A stretch of DNA of 64,000 bases from Streptomyces atratus (GCF_014648655.1 NZ_BMRN01000003.1:1-64000), one strand, 5' to 3'. Positions 8,332-17,416 are shown, counted from the first letter of the stretch. Made by a program: numbers and translations. Notes: generated by a model not told the origin, from the letters alone.

Positions 8332-9540
8332 TCAGCCCAGTTCGACCGGCAGGTCGTACAGGTCGTTCTGGGTGACGATCGGCTTGTTCCGCAGCTCGGT
8401 CGCCGGGACGGCGAGCTCCAGTTCCGGGAACCGCTCGTACAGCGCGGGCAGCGCCACCCCCGCCTCCAGCCGGGACAGTGCCGCACCCGGGCAGACGTGC
8501 GGGCCGTGCCCGAACGCGATGTGGCGGTTGGGGGAGCGGGTGATGTCGAAGTCACCGGCCGTCGGCCCGTGCTGCGCCTCGTCGCGGCCCAGCGCACCGA
8601 AGGAGATGATCAGCGCCTCGCCCTTCGGCAGGACCTTGTCGCCCACCTCGACGTCCTCCGTGGCGAACCGGATCAGGACATGGGACGTGGGGGTGTTCCA
8701 GCGCAGGGTCTCCTCGATCACGTTCTCCCACGGCACCTGCCCGCTCAGCACCTGCTTGCGCTGCTCGGGGTGCGTCTGGAGCGCGACGACCGCGTTCACG
8801 ATCAGGCTGATCGTGGTCTCGTGACCGGCCGCGATGATCAGCTGGAGGGTGTTGACGATCTCCTCGTCGGTGAGGCGGTCACCGTCCTCGGAGGCCGCGA
8901 TCAACGCGCTGGTGAGGTCGTCGCCCGGGTTCTCCCGCTTGGAGTCGACGATCTGTGTGAAGAGCGCGCCGAGGTCCGCCATCATCTGCGGGACCTCCTC
9001 CGGCGGCGTCTGCGTGGAGAAGAACTTCTCGAAGAGCTCCTTCAGTCGCGGGTGGTCCGCGCTGTCCACGCCCATCAGCTCGCTGATCACGTTCATCGGC
9101 AGCGGGTACGCGAACTCCGCCTTCAGGTCGACCTTCTCGCCCCGGGGCAGTGCGGCCAGCCGGTCCAGGCTCGCCGTGGTCAGCGCCTCGATGCCGGCCC
9201 GCAGCCGCTCCACCCGCTTCACGGTCAGCGCCTGCGCGACCAGCGTGCGCAGCCGGCGGTGGTCGGCGCCGTCGACCGTGAGCATGGAGCGGCCCGGGTT
9301 GGCGAGGCCGATCAGCGGCCAGTCCATCGGTATCTCGCCGCGCTGCCAGGCGCCCCAGACGTTGATGTCCTTCACGATCCGGCTGTCGGTGAGCAGCTGG
9401 CGCGCCTCGGCGTGGTGGGTGACCGCGTAGCAGTGCACTCCGCCCGGCAGTTCCACCTCGGCGAGCGGGCCCGCCGCCCGCAGCCGGGCACTCTCGCCGT
9501 CGAGGTCGGCGACGAAGGGGTCGAGGGCGATCCGGGTCAT
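8332..9540 (-). CDS. Cytochrome P450, CYP154-like
   Basis: A 402-residue P450 with all hallmarks: I-helix AAGHETT (about residue 240), K-helix EETLR (E-x-x-R, about 280), and the heme loop FGHGPHVCPGAALSR with the axial Cys (about residue 345). The stretch GLANPGRSMLTVDGADHRRLR is characteristic of CYP154 enzymes, which hydroxylate macrolides or steroids in known cases. It overlaps the preceding P450 by ATGA and is the last gene of the conservon operon, so it may work with the upstream signalling proteins. Redox partners are not encoded nearby. Confidence 0.93.
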   Translation of the reverse strand: MTRIALDPFVADLDGESARLRAAGPLAEVELPGGVHCYAVTHHAEARQLLTDSRIVKDINVWGAWQRGEIPMDWPLIGLANPGRSMLTVDGADHRRLRTLVAQALTVKRVERLRAGIEALTTASLDRLAALPRGEKVDLKAEFAYPLPMNVISELMGVDSADHPRLKELFEKFFSTQTPPEEVPQMMADLGALFTQIVDSKRENPGDDLTSALIAASEDGDRLTDEEIVNTLQLIIAAGHETTISLIVNAVVALQTHPEQRKQVLSGQVPWENVIEETLRWNTPTSHVLIRFATEDVEVGDKVLPKGEALIISFGALGRDEAQHGPTAGDFDITRSPNRHIAFGHGPHVCPGAALSRLEAGVALPALYERFPELELAVPATELRNKPIVTQNDLYDLPVELG

Positions 9541-10805
9541 CTCTGGCCTCCGATGGCGAGTCCGACGGCAGGGGTGGGTGTGAAGGTCACCGGCAGGTCC
9601 GTCAGGCCCCGCAACCACGGGGACGGGCGCCGGGTGAGCTGTTCGGCGGGGACGGCGAGGTCGATGTCCGGGAGCCGGTCCAGCAGCACCTCGATGCCGG
9701 TACGGGCGATGACCTCGGCGGTCTCCTGGGCCGGGAACGGGCAGCGGTGCTCGCCGTGGCCGAAGGAGAGGAACGCGTTGTTGCCGCCGGTCAGCGCGGA
9801 ACCGTCGGTGCGCACCTGTGGGTCCGAGTTGGCGGCGGCGATGCCCAGCAGCAGCAGGTCGCCCGCCTGGATGTGGCGCCCGCCGAGATGGGTGTCGCGC
9901 GATGCCCAGCGGCCCGCGACGTTCTGCGTCGGGGTGTCCTCCCAGAGCACCTCGTTCATGGCCTCGGCGACGCTGTGCCTGCCGCCCGAGAGGGAGGCGG
10001 CGAACCGGTCGTCGGTGAGCATCAGCCGCAGCGAGTTGCCGATCCAGTCGGCGGTCGGCTGGTGGCCCGCGGCCATCATGACCATCAGGTCCTGCGCGAC
10101 CTCCTCGTCGGTGAAGTGGCCGCGGTCGGCGATCATCCGCGAGGCGACGTCGTCGCCGGGCTCGGCGTGCTTGTCGGCCAGCAGCTGGAACATGGACGAG
10201 GCGAGGTGCTGCTGACCGGCCAGCGCCCGCTCCCGGCCGTCGATCATGTCGTTGAGCGAGCCGACCAGCGCGTGGCCGATGGTGTCGCTGAAGCCGTACA
10301 TCTTCGCCAGTACGAGGGCGGGGAGCAGCATCGTGTACTCGGCGATGATCTCGGTCCGGCCCGTGGAGCAGAACCGGTCGATGAGACCGTCGGCGAACTC
10401 CTCCGCGTACCGCTTCAGCGCGAACGTGTCGACGGCCTCCAGCGCATTGCTGATCATTCCGGCGCGCTCGGTGTGCCGCGGGCCGACCGTGTAGAGGATC
10501 GACGGCTGCTTGCGGCCGATCATCGGCAGCAGCGGCCAGTCGTCGGGGATGCGGTCCCACTGGTTCCACAGGTCGGAGTCGCGGCTGAACAGCACCGGGT
10601 CGCTGGTCAGCTGGTGCAGTTCGCGGTAGCCGAGCACGAGCCAGGCGGGGATGTCGCCGTCGAGGACGACGGGCGCCACGGCCCCGTGGTCACGGCGCAT
10701 CTCCCGGTACAGCCGGGTCGGTTCGGTCTGGAACCGGGGGCCGGAGAGAGGGGCGCGGCCCTGGGACACGGGGCAGCCGGGGGCCGGCGCCGGGGGCTGG
10801 GTCAC
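9537..10805 (-). CDS. Atypical cytochrome P450, CYP157-like, lacking the ExxR Arg
   Basis: A 422-residue P450-fold protein starting with GTG at 10805, overlapping the upstream GTPase stop as GTGA. The heme loop is FGHGEHRCPFPAQE: Cys is present but the usual Gly after C-x is replaced. The I-helix has AAGHQPTADW instead of AGxE/DT. The K-helix reads NEVLWEDTP, with Trp where ExxR needs Arg. Loss of this Arg is the described oddity of the CYP157 family, which is paired with CYP154 in conservons. It may have a non-classical or regulatory role. Confidence 0.88.
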   Translation of the reverse strand: MTQPPAPAPGCPVSQGRAPLSGPRFQTEPTRLYREMRRDHGAVAPVVLDGDIPAWLVLGYRELHQLTSDPVLFSRDSDLWNQWDRIPDDWPLLPMIGRKQPSILYTVGPRHTERAGMISNALEAVDTFALKRYAEEFADGLIDRFCSTGRTEIIAEYTMLLPALVLAKMYGFSDTIGHALVGSLNDMIDGRERALAGQQHLASSMFQLLADKHAEPGDDVASRMIADRGHFTDEEVAQDLMVMMAAGHQPTADWIGNSLRLMLTDDRFAASLSGGRHSVAEAMNEVLWEDTPTQNVAGRWASRDTHLGGRHIQAGDLLLLGIAAANSDPQVRTDGSALTGGNNAFLSFGHGEHRCPFPAQETAEVIARTGIEVLLDRLPDIDLAVPAEQLTRRPSPWLRGLTDLPVTFTPTPAVGLAIGGQR

Positions 10806-11452
10806 GAGGTGGGCTCCGGGGTCTTCTCCGGTGTGATCTCCGGACGGGCGGCGGATGTGGCGGAGGCATTGCCCTGCGACAGGGCATGCAGGTGCTCGAC
10901 CAGCGTGATCAGTACGTACTTGCTGGAGGAACGGTCCCGGGCGTCGCACTCCACCAGGGGTACGTCGTCCGAGAGGTCGAGCGCCTCCCGTATCTGCTGT
11001 TCGGTGTGGAGCGGGCCGCCGAAGTCGTTGCACGCCACGATGAACGGCGTGCCGTGGTGCTCCAGGCGGTCGATCGCGTACCAGGAGTCGGCGAGCCTGC
11101 GGGTGTCGACGAGGACGACGGCACCGAGCGTGCCGGAGAACAGCCGGTCCCACAGGAACCAGAACCGTTCCTGACCGGGGGCGCCGAACAGGTACAGCAC
11201 CGAGCGTTCGTCGAGCGAGATCCGGCCGAAGTCGAAGGCGACGGTCGTGGATGTCTTCGACTGCACACCGTCGAGATGGTCGACGGCCTCGCCCGCGCGG
11301 GTCATGGTCTCTTCCGTGTTCAGCGGACGGATCTCGCTGACGGAGCGGACCATGGTGGTCTTGCCGACACCGAAGCCGCCGACGACGACGATCTTCAGTC
11401 CGTTGTCGGCCGTCGCCTGCAGGGCGGCACGGTCAGAGGTTGCGGAGTCCAA
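10802..11452 (-). CDS. Conservon small GTP-binding protein (CvnD type)
   Basis: A 216-residue Ras-like/MglA-like GTPase. TTG at 11452 (LDSATSDRAALQATADNGLKIVVVGG) fits the family's MDSxxx start and overlaps the upstream gene by 20 bases. Seen: P-loop GGFGVGKTT (about residue 26), the switch II-like FGAPGQERF (about 85), and ACNDFG in place of NKxD (about 135). CvnD proteins interact with the kinase and roadblock components of conservons, a G-protein-coupled-like signalling unit that controls development and antibiotic production. Confidence 0.92.
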   Translation of the reverse strand: MDSATSDRAALQATADNGLKIVVVGGFGVGKTTMVRSVSEIRPLNTEETMTRAGEAVDHLDGVQSKTSTTVAFDFGRISLDERSVLYLFGAPGQERFWFLWDRLFSGTLGAVVLVDTRRLADSWYAIDRLEHHGTPFIVACNDFGGPLHTEQQIREALDLSDDVPLVECDARDRSSSKYVLITLVEHLHALSQGNASATSAARPEITPEKTPEPTS

Positions 11453-11795
11453 CGAGCACCTGTTCCAGGATGTCGGGGTCGGGGAGCCGGTCCGCGACAC
11501 GGGCGGTACGGGGGTGACGGGCGCTGATCCGGCCGGTGTCCAGCAGATCGGACAGCATGATCCGGACGATGCTGACAGGCAGGCCGAGGCTCGCCGCGAT
11601 CTCCACGACCGCGGTGGGCCGCGTGCACATCCGCAGGATCGTGACGTGCTCCGACTGCATGCCGGGGGCCGGCTCGCACTCGGAGACGACCAGCGTCACC
11701 AGGTCGAAGGCGTCCGAACCGGACCGGCTGCGGCCACCGGTGAGGGTGTACAGCCGGTCCGGGGCGTCGTCCCGGCCGGGGCGGCGGCGGGTCAT
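11433..11795 (-). CDS. Conservon DUF742 protein (CvnC type)
   Basis: A 120-residue protein with the DUF742 winged-helix core. It begins RPGRDDAPDRLYTLTGGRS and continues with VTLVV, the HVTILRMC segment, and AVVEIAASLGLPVSIVRIMLSDLLDTGRI. The fold resembles MarR/winged-helix domains, but in conservons it acts as a signalling adaptor rather than a proven DNA binder. Its ATG overlaps the stop of the roadblock gene (ATGA) and its own stop lies inside the GTPase gene, so the genes are translationally coupled. Confidence 0.92.
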   Translation of the reverse strand: MTRRRPGRDDAPDRLYTLTGGRSRSGSDAFDLVTLVVSECEPAPGMQSEHVTILRMCTRPTAVVEIAASLGLPVSIVRIMLSDLLDTGRISARHPRTARVADRLPDPDILEQVLVGLRNL

Positions 11796-12238
11796 ACGTT
11801 CGCTGTCGCGTCGACGACCGCGGCCGCCTCGGAGGCCGAGGGGGAACGCGGCGGGGCGCTCAGGTGCTCGCCGAGCTGCTCGACGAGTTCGCTCATGTTG
11901 TGGCCGATGAAGCCGACGTCGGCGTCCTCCGAGGCGACGACCGCGAGATGGGCACCCGCACCCGCCTCGACGATGAACAGCACACCGCCGTAGAACTCGG
12001 CCATCGCGGACCGTACGCCGCCGGTGCCGTCACCGAACTCGACGGACGCGCCGTGCGACAGGCTCTGGATACCGGCCGAGATCGCGGCCAGTTGATCGGC
12101 CTGGTCGACGGAGAGCTCGGGGGTACGGCACAGCTTGAGTCCGTCCCTGGACAGGACAAGGGCATGGCGGGTGCCGGGGGTGCGCTCCAGGAGCCCCTCC
12201 AGCAGCCAGTTGAGCTTCTCGTCGGTGGTCGCGGTCAT
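11792..12238 (-). CDS. Conservon roadblock/LC7 protein (CvnB type)
   Basis: A 148-residue roadblock/LC7 domain protein. It begins LNWLLEGLLERTPGTRHALVLSRDGLKL, then DQADQLAAISAGIQSLSHGAS and GGVLFIVEAGAGAHLAVVASEDADVGFIGHNMSEL, which cover the whole alpha/beta fold. The C-terminal 20 residues are a Ser/Ala-rich tail. Roadblock proteins modulate small GTPases, so the natural partner is the CvnD-type GTPase two genes downstream. ATGA overlaps at both ends. Confidence 0.93.
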   Translation of the reverse strand: MTATTDEKLNWLLEGLLERTPGTRHALVLSRDGLKLCRTPELSVDQADQLAAISAGIQSLSHGASVEFGDGTGGVRSAMAEFYGGVLFIVEAGAGAHLAVVASEDADVGFIGHNMSELVEQLGEHLSAPPRSPSASEAAAVVDATANV

Positions 12239-13674
12239 CGGGTGTTGCCTTCTTCCGGGTGCGGGGAGTTGGCCCGAACAGCCTGGCGGAAGCTGCTGAA
12301 GCGGGCTGCTTGTTCCTTGGGGTCGGCGGTACGGGGCCGGGGAGTTTCGGTGGCACCGTTGGTGTTGGTACGGGCCTCGGCGGCGGCGAGGGTGCGGCCG
12401 CGGGGGCGTTTGGGGAGTCCGCTCTCGCCGAACCGGGGGAGGTTGCCGGTGGTCTCGGACGCGGGGGAGTCCGAGAAGGCGGGGACGGCTTCCGCTGCCG
12501 TAGTGGCAGCTGTTTCGTGCGTGGGCTCCGGCTCGGGCCTCGACTCGGACGCCGGCTGGGGCGCCGATGCACGGACCGGAACCGGGGTCCGGGTGAGGAG
12601 CTCCTGCGGAAGCATCATCAGGGCGCCCGTGCCGCCGCGTGCGGACGGCCGGAACGACACGTTCAGACCGTGCTTACGGGCCAGCCGGCCGACGACGGCG
12701 AGGCCGAGCCGGGTGCCGGAAAGACCCGTCAGGTCCTGGTTGGTGGCCGACACCGCGCGCTCGGCGCGGCGCAGCTGCACATCGCTCATGACCAGGCCGC
12801 TGTCCTCGACGGTCAGGACGATGCCGGCCGGCACCTCCTCGACGTACACATGGACCTCCGCCGTGGGCGGCGAGAAGTTGGCGGCGTTGTCGAGGAGTTC
12901 GGCGAGCGCGTGCATGACGCCCTCGGCGGCGTGGCCGGCGACCGCGACATCGCTGGTCGAGTGGAGGCGTACCCGCTGGTAGCCGCTGATCCGGCCCATC
13001 GCGCCGCGCAGGATCGACTCCATCACGATCGGCTTCGCCCAGCGCCGTCCGGAGCGGGCGCCGGTCAGCACGGCGATGGAGTCGGCGAGCCGGCCCGCCT
13101 GGGCGGTGCGGTGGTCCAGATGGAGCAGATCGCCGAGGACGTCCTCGGCGGCGTGCCGGTGCTCCATGTCGCGCAGGTCGGCGAGCATGCTGGTGGCCAG
13201 GGCCTGCATCCGGCCCGCGGCGTTGGCACAGGCGGCGACCGCGGCGGAACGCTCGGTGTCGCTGCGGGCCGCGCGGGCACCGAGCCGCTCGACATCGGCG
13301 GTGAGCCGTTCGGCATCGGCGGCGGCCTGCGAGGCGATCCGTGCGGTCTCGGCCTCGGCGGCGGCCTTGATCCGGGCGGTCTCGGCGGTGAACCGCTGGC
13401 CCTCGGCCGCGGAGGCGGAGACGAGCCGGCTGATCTCGCCGGTGAACCGCTGGGTCTCCGCCGCGAGACGGGCGCGCAACCGGTTCGCGGTGGCGCGGGC
13501 ATGGACGGCGGCGGCCACGGCGGCGGACAGCAGCACGGCGGCGGCGCCCGCCCCCCAGGCCAGCGTGGTCCGTACCGAGTCGGGGGCGGCGACGACCGCC
13601 CACAGGCACAGGGATCCGGTGACGGCCAGTGAGATCAGCAGGGCCAGTGCGGTCGGCCGGGATGAGGGGCTCAA
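12235..13674 (-). CDS. Conservon membrane sensor-kinase-like protein (CvnA type)
   Basis: A 479-residue protein if read from TTG at 13674, which has AAGGAC six bases upstream; the start is not certain. Two transmembrane helices (ALALLISLAVTGSLCLWAVV; AAAVLLSAAVAAAV) are followed by a long Ala/Glu/Arg coiled coil (about 85-180). There is no proper H-box, but there is an HATPase domain with N-box HALAELLDNAANFSPP and G-box VEDSGLVMS. A Pro/Ser-rich cytoplasmic tail follows. It heads the conservon operon and probably nucleates the other Cvn proteins at the membrane. Confidence 0.9.
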   Translation of the reverse strand: MSPSSRPTALALLISLAVTGSLCLWAVVAAPDSVRTTLAWGAGAAAVLLSAAVAAAVHARATANRLRARLAAETQRFTGEISRLVSASAAEGQRFTAETARIKAAAEAETARIASQAAADAERLTADVERLGARAARSDTERSAAVAACANAAGRMQALATSMLADLRDMEHRHAAEDVLGDLLHLDHRTAQAGRLADSIAVLTGARSGRRWAKPIVMESILRGAMGRISGYQRVRLHSTSDVAVAGHAAEGVMHALAELLDNAANFSPPTAEVHVYVEEVPAGIVLTVEDSGLVMSDVQLRRAERAVSATNQDLTGLSGTRLGLAVVGRLARKHGLNVSFRPSARGGTGALMMLPQELLTRTPVPVRASAPQPASESRPEPEPTHETAATTAAEAVPAFSDSPASETTGNLPRFGESGLPKRPRGRTLAAAEARTNTNGATETPRPRTADPKEQAARFSSFRQAVRANSPHPEEGNTR

Positions 13675-13857
13675 GTGCAGTCCTTGGGGCGGACGGGGTA
13701 AACGGGACGGGCAGGGCGGGAAGGGCCAACAGGCCCGATCGGGACAGTTCGGTACTACAGGGACGAAAACGACAACTGGAGCTGATAATTCCAAGGCAAG
13801 TCTTGGTCACTATATGAGAATTGACGCTCTATTTGGGAAGTACTTGTGGCGTTCTCT

Positions 13858-13906
13858 GTCACGTATGTGACTACGCGTCCGACGTATTCCGACGTATTGA
13901 CGTATT
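13858..13906. promoter_or_regulatory. Inverted repeat plus triple GACGTATT repeat upstream of dehydrogenase gene
   Basis: GTCAC-GTAT-GTGAC (13858-13871) is followed by three direct copies of GACGTATT at 13881, 13891 and 13899. They lie 60-110 bases before the dehydrogenase ATG and within the 291-base divergent region shared with the conservon. They look like regulator sites; which regulator is unknown. Confidence 0.4.
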
Positions 13907-13965
13907 CGGGGGAATCGCGCGGGCGCGGGGCCGCCGAGAGACCGGATCAACGGCATCCTGGGCCC

Positions 13966-16824
13966 ATGGCCGCACATCGCACACCGTCGGAATCCGCCGC
14001 ACTCGCGCAGGCGCTGAGCGCCGCGGTCCGCGGAGAGGTCGACTTCGGCCCCACCGCACGGGCGTTGACGACGATGGACGCCTCCAACTACCGCCGCGTA
14101 CCGCTCGCCGTCGTCACCCCGCGCGACGCCGACGACGTGGCCGCCGCGCTCGCCGTCTGCCGTTCACACGCCGTGCCCGTGGTCCCGCGCGGCGGCGGCA
14201 CCTCCATCGCCGGTCAGGCCACCGGCACCGGCATCGTCCTCGACCTCACCCGCCATATGCGGAAGATCGTCGAGCTGGACGCCGAATCCCGTACAGCGAT
14301 CGTCCAGCCGGGAGTGATCCTGGACGACCTGCGCACCGCCGCCGCCCCGCACGGCCTCACCTTCGGCCCCGACCCCTCCACGCACAGCCGCTGCACGCTG
14401 GGCGGCATGATCGGCAACAACTCCTGCGGCGCGCACTCGGTCGCGTGGGGCACCACGGCCGACAATGTGCGCGCCCTGACCGTGGCCCGCTACGGCGCCG
14501 ACATGCTGCGTCTGGGCCGGGCAGGGGAGGTCGAACCGCCCACCGGACTCTCCGGACCCACCGGACTCTCCGGACCCACCGGACTCATCGGACTCCCCGA
14601 ACTCATCGGCGAGAACCTCGCCCTCCTGCGCACCGGATTCCCCGAACTCCCGCGCCGTATTTCCGGATACGCCCTGGACGCACTCCTGCCCGAGCGCGGA
14701 ACCGACCTCGTCCGCGCCTTCTGCGGCAGCGAGGGCACGCTCGGTGTGGTGACGGAGGCGACCGTACGGCTGGTCGAGGCACCGGCGGCCCGCGCGCTCG
14801 CCGTACTCGCCTACGCCGACGAGTCCGCGGCCGCCGAAGCCGCCTGCGGCCTGCTCCCGTTCCAACCCCTGACCGTGGAGGGCATGGCCGCCGATCTCGT
14901 GCGGGAACCGGCCGGGCTGCCGCGCGGAGGCGCCTGGCTCTTCGTCGAGACCGGCGGCGCCACCCCGGCCGAGGCGCGTGCGCACGCCGGGCGCATCCTC
15001 CGTGCGGCCGACGCGCCGGCCGGCCTGGTCGTCACCGACCCGGCCGGACAGCGGGCCCTGTGGCGCATCCGCGAGGACGCCGCCGGCACCGCCACACGGA
15101 TGCCGGACGGCACGGAGGCCTGGCCCGGCTGGGAGGACTGCGCCGTACCGCCCGCCCGCCTCGGCCCGTACCTCCGCGACTTCCGTGCCCTGCTCGCCGC
15201 CCATGGGCTGCGTGGCACCCCGTACGGGCACTTCGGCGACGGCTGCATCCACGTGCGGATCGACTTCGACCTGCTGGACCCCGAGGGCGTGGCCCGCTTC
15301 CGCCGCTTCTCCGAGGAACTGGCGGACCTGGTCGTCGCGCACGGCGGATCACTGAGCGGGGAACACGGCGACGGCCAGGCGCGGGCCGAACTGCTCCCAC
15401 GTATGTACGGGGACGAACTGGTCGCCCTCTTCTCCAGGTTCAAGAACATCTGGGACCCGTACGGCGGCATGAACCCCGGCATCCTCACCCAGCCCGCCCG
15501 GCTCGACGAGAACCTCCGCTTCGAGGTGCTGCCGAAGCGCCCGGTGGACGTCACGTTCGGCTACCCGCACGACGGCGGCGACTTCTCCGCGGCGGTACGC
15601 AGGTGCGTGGGCGTCGCCAAATGCCGCACGGCGGAGCCGGCGGGCGCCGGTGTGATGTGCCCGTCGTTCCGGGCGACCGGCGAGGAGGCCCACTCCACCC
15701 GCGGCCGGGCCCGCCTGCTGCACGAGATGCTCGCGGGCGAGGTGATCACGGACGGCTGGCGGTCGACGGAGGTGCGCGACGCGCTCGATCTCTGCCTGTC
15801 CTGCAAGGGCTGCCGCAGCGACTGCCCGGTGGGTGTCGACATGGCCACGTACAAGGCGGAGTTCCTGCACCACCACTACCGGGGGCGGCTGCGCCCGGCC
15901 GCCCACTACGCAATGGGACGGCTGCCGGTCTGGCTGCGTGCGGCGGCCCCGTTCGCACCTGCCCTGAACGCCCTGGCCCGGGTCCGACCGCTGGCGGCCC
16001 TGGCCAAACGGCTGGCGGGCATCGCTCCGGAGCGGACCCTCCCGGTACTGGCGCGGGAGACGTTCACCCAGTGGCTCGGGCGGCACCGGGGCAGGGGGAC
16101 GGTGATCCTCTCCAACGACCAGGTGGTCACCGTCTGGCCCGACACCTTCACCAACCACCTCTCCCCCGAGGTGGGGCGGGCGGCGGTGCGGGTCCTGGAG
16201 GCCGCGGGCCGCAGAACGCTGCTGCCCGGCCGGGGGCTGTGCTGCGGCCTCACCTATGTATCGACGGGCCAACTGGACAAGGCCCGCAAGGTGATGCGCC
16301 GCACCCTGGACCGGATGGGCGACGGTGTCGGTGACCCCCTCGTCGTCCTCGAACCCAGCTGCGCCGCCACCCTCCGCACCGACCTTCCCGAACTCCTCCC
16401 CGACGAACCCCGGGCTGCCGAACTCGCCGGATCGGTACGGACGCTGGCGCAGTATCTGGAGGAGTACGCCCCGCACTGGCAACCACCTCGCCTGGACCGC
16501 CCGGCCACCGGTCAGACCCACTGCCACCAGCACGCGGTCCTGGGCGACGCGGCGGACCGCCGCCTGCGCGAACGGGCCGGACTAGCAGGCGAGCTGAGCG
16601 GTGGCTGCTGCGGACTGGCCGGAAACTTCGGCTTCGAGAAGGGCCACTGGACGGTATCGGCGGCGTGCGCGGAGGAGACCCTGCTGCCGTCGGTACGGGC
16701 GGCGGAGCCCGGTACGGAGTTCCTGGCGGACGGCTTCTCCTGCCGGACCCAGATGGAGCAACTGGGCGGGGTGCGGGCCCGGCACCTGGCGGAGGTGCTG
16801 GCGGAGGGGCTGGCCGAGGACTGA
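13966..16824 (+). CDS. FAD-binding oxidase fused to Fe-S/CCG domains, D-lactate or glycolate dehydrogenase type
   Basis: A 952-residue fusion. Residues about 40-260 form an FAD-binding PCMH domain (VPRGGGTSIAGQATG; GGMIGNNSCGAHS). Residues about 260-530 form an FAD-oxidase C domain (GHFGDGCIHVRI; SGEHGDGQAR). Then come two 4Fe-4S-type clusters (CVGVAKCRT…VMCPSF; CLSCKGCRSDCPVG) and two CCG domains (CCGLTYVSTG; CCGLAGNFGFEKGH). This matches single-chain D-lactate/glycolate or 2-hydroxyglutarate dehydrogenases that pass electrons to the quinone pool. An 18-base unit is tandemly repeated near 14550 (GLSGPT copies). The 3' end has a 32-base exact copy at 19006. Confidence 0.9.
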   Translation: MAAHRTPSESAALAQALSAAVRGEVDFGPTARALTTMDASNYRRVPLAVVTPRDADDVAAALAVCRSHAVPVVPRGGGTSIAGQATGTGIVLDLTRHMRKIVELDAESRTAIVQPGVILDDLRTAAAPHGLTFGPDPSTHSRCTLGGMIGNNSCGAHSVAWGTTADNVRALTVARYGADMLRLGRAGEVEPPTGLSGPTGLSGPTGLIGLPELIGENLALLRTGFPELPRRISGYALDALLPERGTDLVRAFCGSEGTLGVVTEATVRLVEAPAARALAVLAYADESAAAEAACGLLPFQPLTVEGMAADLVREPAGLPRGGAWLFVETGGATPAEARAHAGRILRAADAPAGLVVTDPAGQRALWRIREDAAGTATRMPDGTEAWPGWEDCAVPPARLGPYLRDFRALLAAHGLRGTPYGHFGDGCIHVRIDFDLLDPEGVARFRRFSEELADLVVAHGGSLSGEHGDGQARAELLPRMYGDELVALFSRFKNIWDPYGGMNPGILTQPARLDENLRFEVLPKRPVDVTFGYPHDGGDFSAAVRRCVGVAKCRTAEPAGAGVMCPSFRATGEEAHSTRGRARLLHEMLAGEVITDGWRSTEVRDALDLCLSCKGCRSDCPVGVDMATYKAEFLHHHYRGRLRPAAHYAMGRLPVWLRAAAPFAPALNALARVRPLAALAKRLAGIAPERTLPVLARETFTQWLGRHRGRGTVILSNDQVVTVWPDTFTNHLSPEVGRAAVRVLEAAGRRTLLPGRGLCCGLTYVSTGQLDKARKVMRRTLDRMGDGVGDPLVVLEPSCAATLRTDLPELLPDEPRAAELAGSVRTLAQYLEEYAPHWQPPRLDRPATGQTHCHQHAVLGDAADRRLRERAGLAGELSGGCCGLAGNFGFEKGHWTVSAACAEETLLPSVRAAEPGTEFLADGFSCRTQMEQLGGVRARHLAEVLAEGLAED

Positions 16825-16858
16825 GTGCGATGGCCGGGAGGGGTGCGCACACGCACGG

Positions 16859-16891
16859 GCCCGGCCCCGGTCGATGGCGACCGGGCCGGGC
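16859..16891. terminator. GC-rich hairpin between convergent genes
   Basis: GCCCGGCCCCGGTCG, ATGG loop, CGACCGGGCCGGGC; one bulged C. It sits between the dehydrogenase stop and the stop of the secreted protein gene and would serve both directions. Confidence 0.7.
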
Positions 16892-16918
16892 GGGTGCGGC
16901 GTGTGACCGGGCAGGCGG

Positions 16919-17416
16919 TCAGCAGTTGCGGATGGACCAGACGGAGTTCCAGTCCTGGTCCCGGTCGCCATCGAACGGCTTGAAGGTCTTGATGACATTG
17001 CCGGACTGACCGTAGAAGGTCGAGGTCGGGTTGCCGGTCTGGTTGTCCCAGTAGTAGCCGGTGTTCGCCCAGTTGGACAGGTAGTACCGGTTGCACGTGT
17101 AGAAGTGGAAGATCTCCCAGTTGGAAGTCGTGGGGTCCCAGACCGCGGCGCAGAGTTCGCCGCCGAGGCAGCTGAAGGTCCCGCCCGGTGCCACGTGCTC
17201 GGACCTGACGGACGGGCTGACGCTCGGAGAAACCGCGGCCAGCCCCTGGGCCGACGCGACCGCGGCCCCTGCGGGAGCGGCCGGCACCCTCAGGACCTGT
17301 CCGGCGCCGCCCTGGTCGAGAGGCGCGGCGGCCTGCGCGGAGCCGGCGGTGACGCCGGCCGTGAGGACGAGGATCAGGGCGCTGATGGCGCCGACGAGTG
17401 AACGCTTGTGTCGCAT
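16919..17416 (-). CDS. Secreted peptidase-inhibitor I36-like protein
   Basis: A 165-residue exported protein starting at 17416 after a GGGGG ribosome site. The signal peptide is MRHKRSLVGAISALILVLTAG…AQA. After a Pro/Ala/Ser-rich linker, the C-terminal 85 residues have a gamma-crystallin-like pattern with four Cys (FSCLGGELC; FYTCNRYYLSNW; SIRNC) and the phrase YYWDNQTGNPTSTFY. This is the layout of the I36 (SMI) metalloprotease-inhibitor family from Streptomyces. Inhibitory activity is inferred only from the fold. Confidence 0.72.
   Translation of the reverse strand: MRHKRSLVGAISALILVLTAGVTAGSAQAAAPLDQGGAGQVLRVPAAPAGAAVASAQGLAAVSPSVSPSVRSEHVAPGGTFSCLGGELCAAVWDPTTSNWEIFHFYTCNRYYLSNWANTGYYWDNQTGNPTSTFYGQSGNVIKTFKPFDGDRDQDWNSVWSIRNC

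Noticed and set aside
14520..14600. Frameshift or assembly slip at the GLSGPT repeats in the dehydrogenase
   Set aside because: The repeat units keep the frame and lie in a loop region, so this is an in-frame expansion rather than damage.
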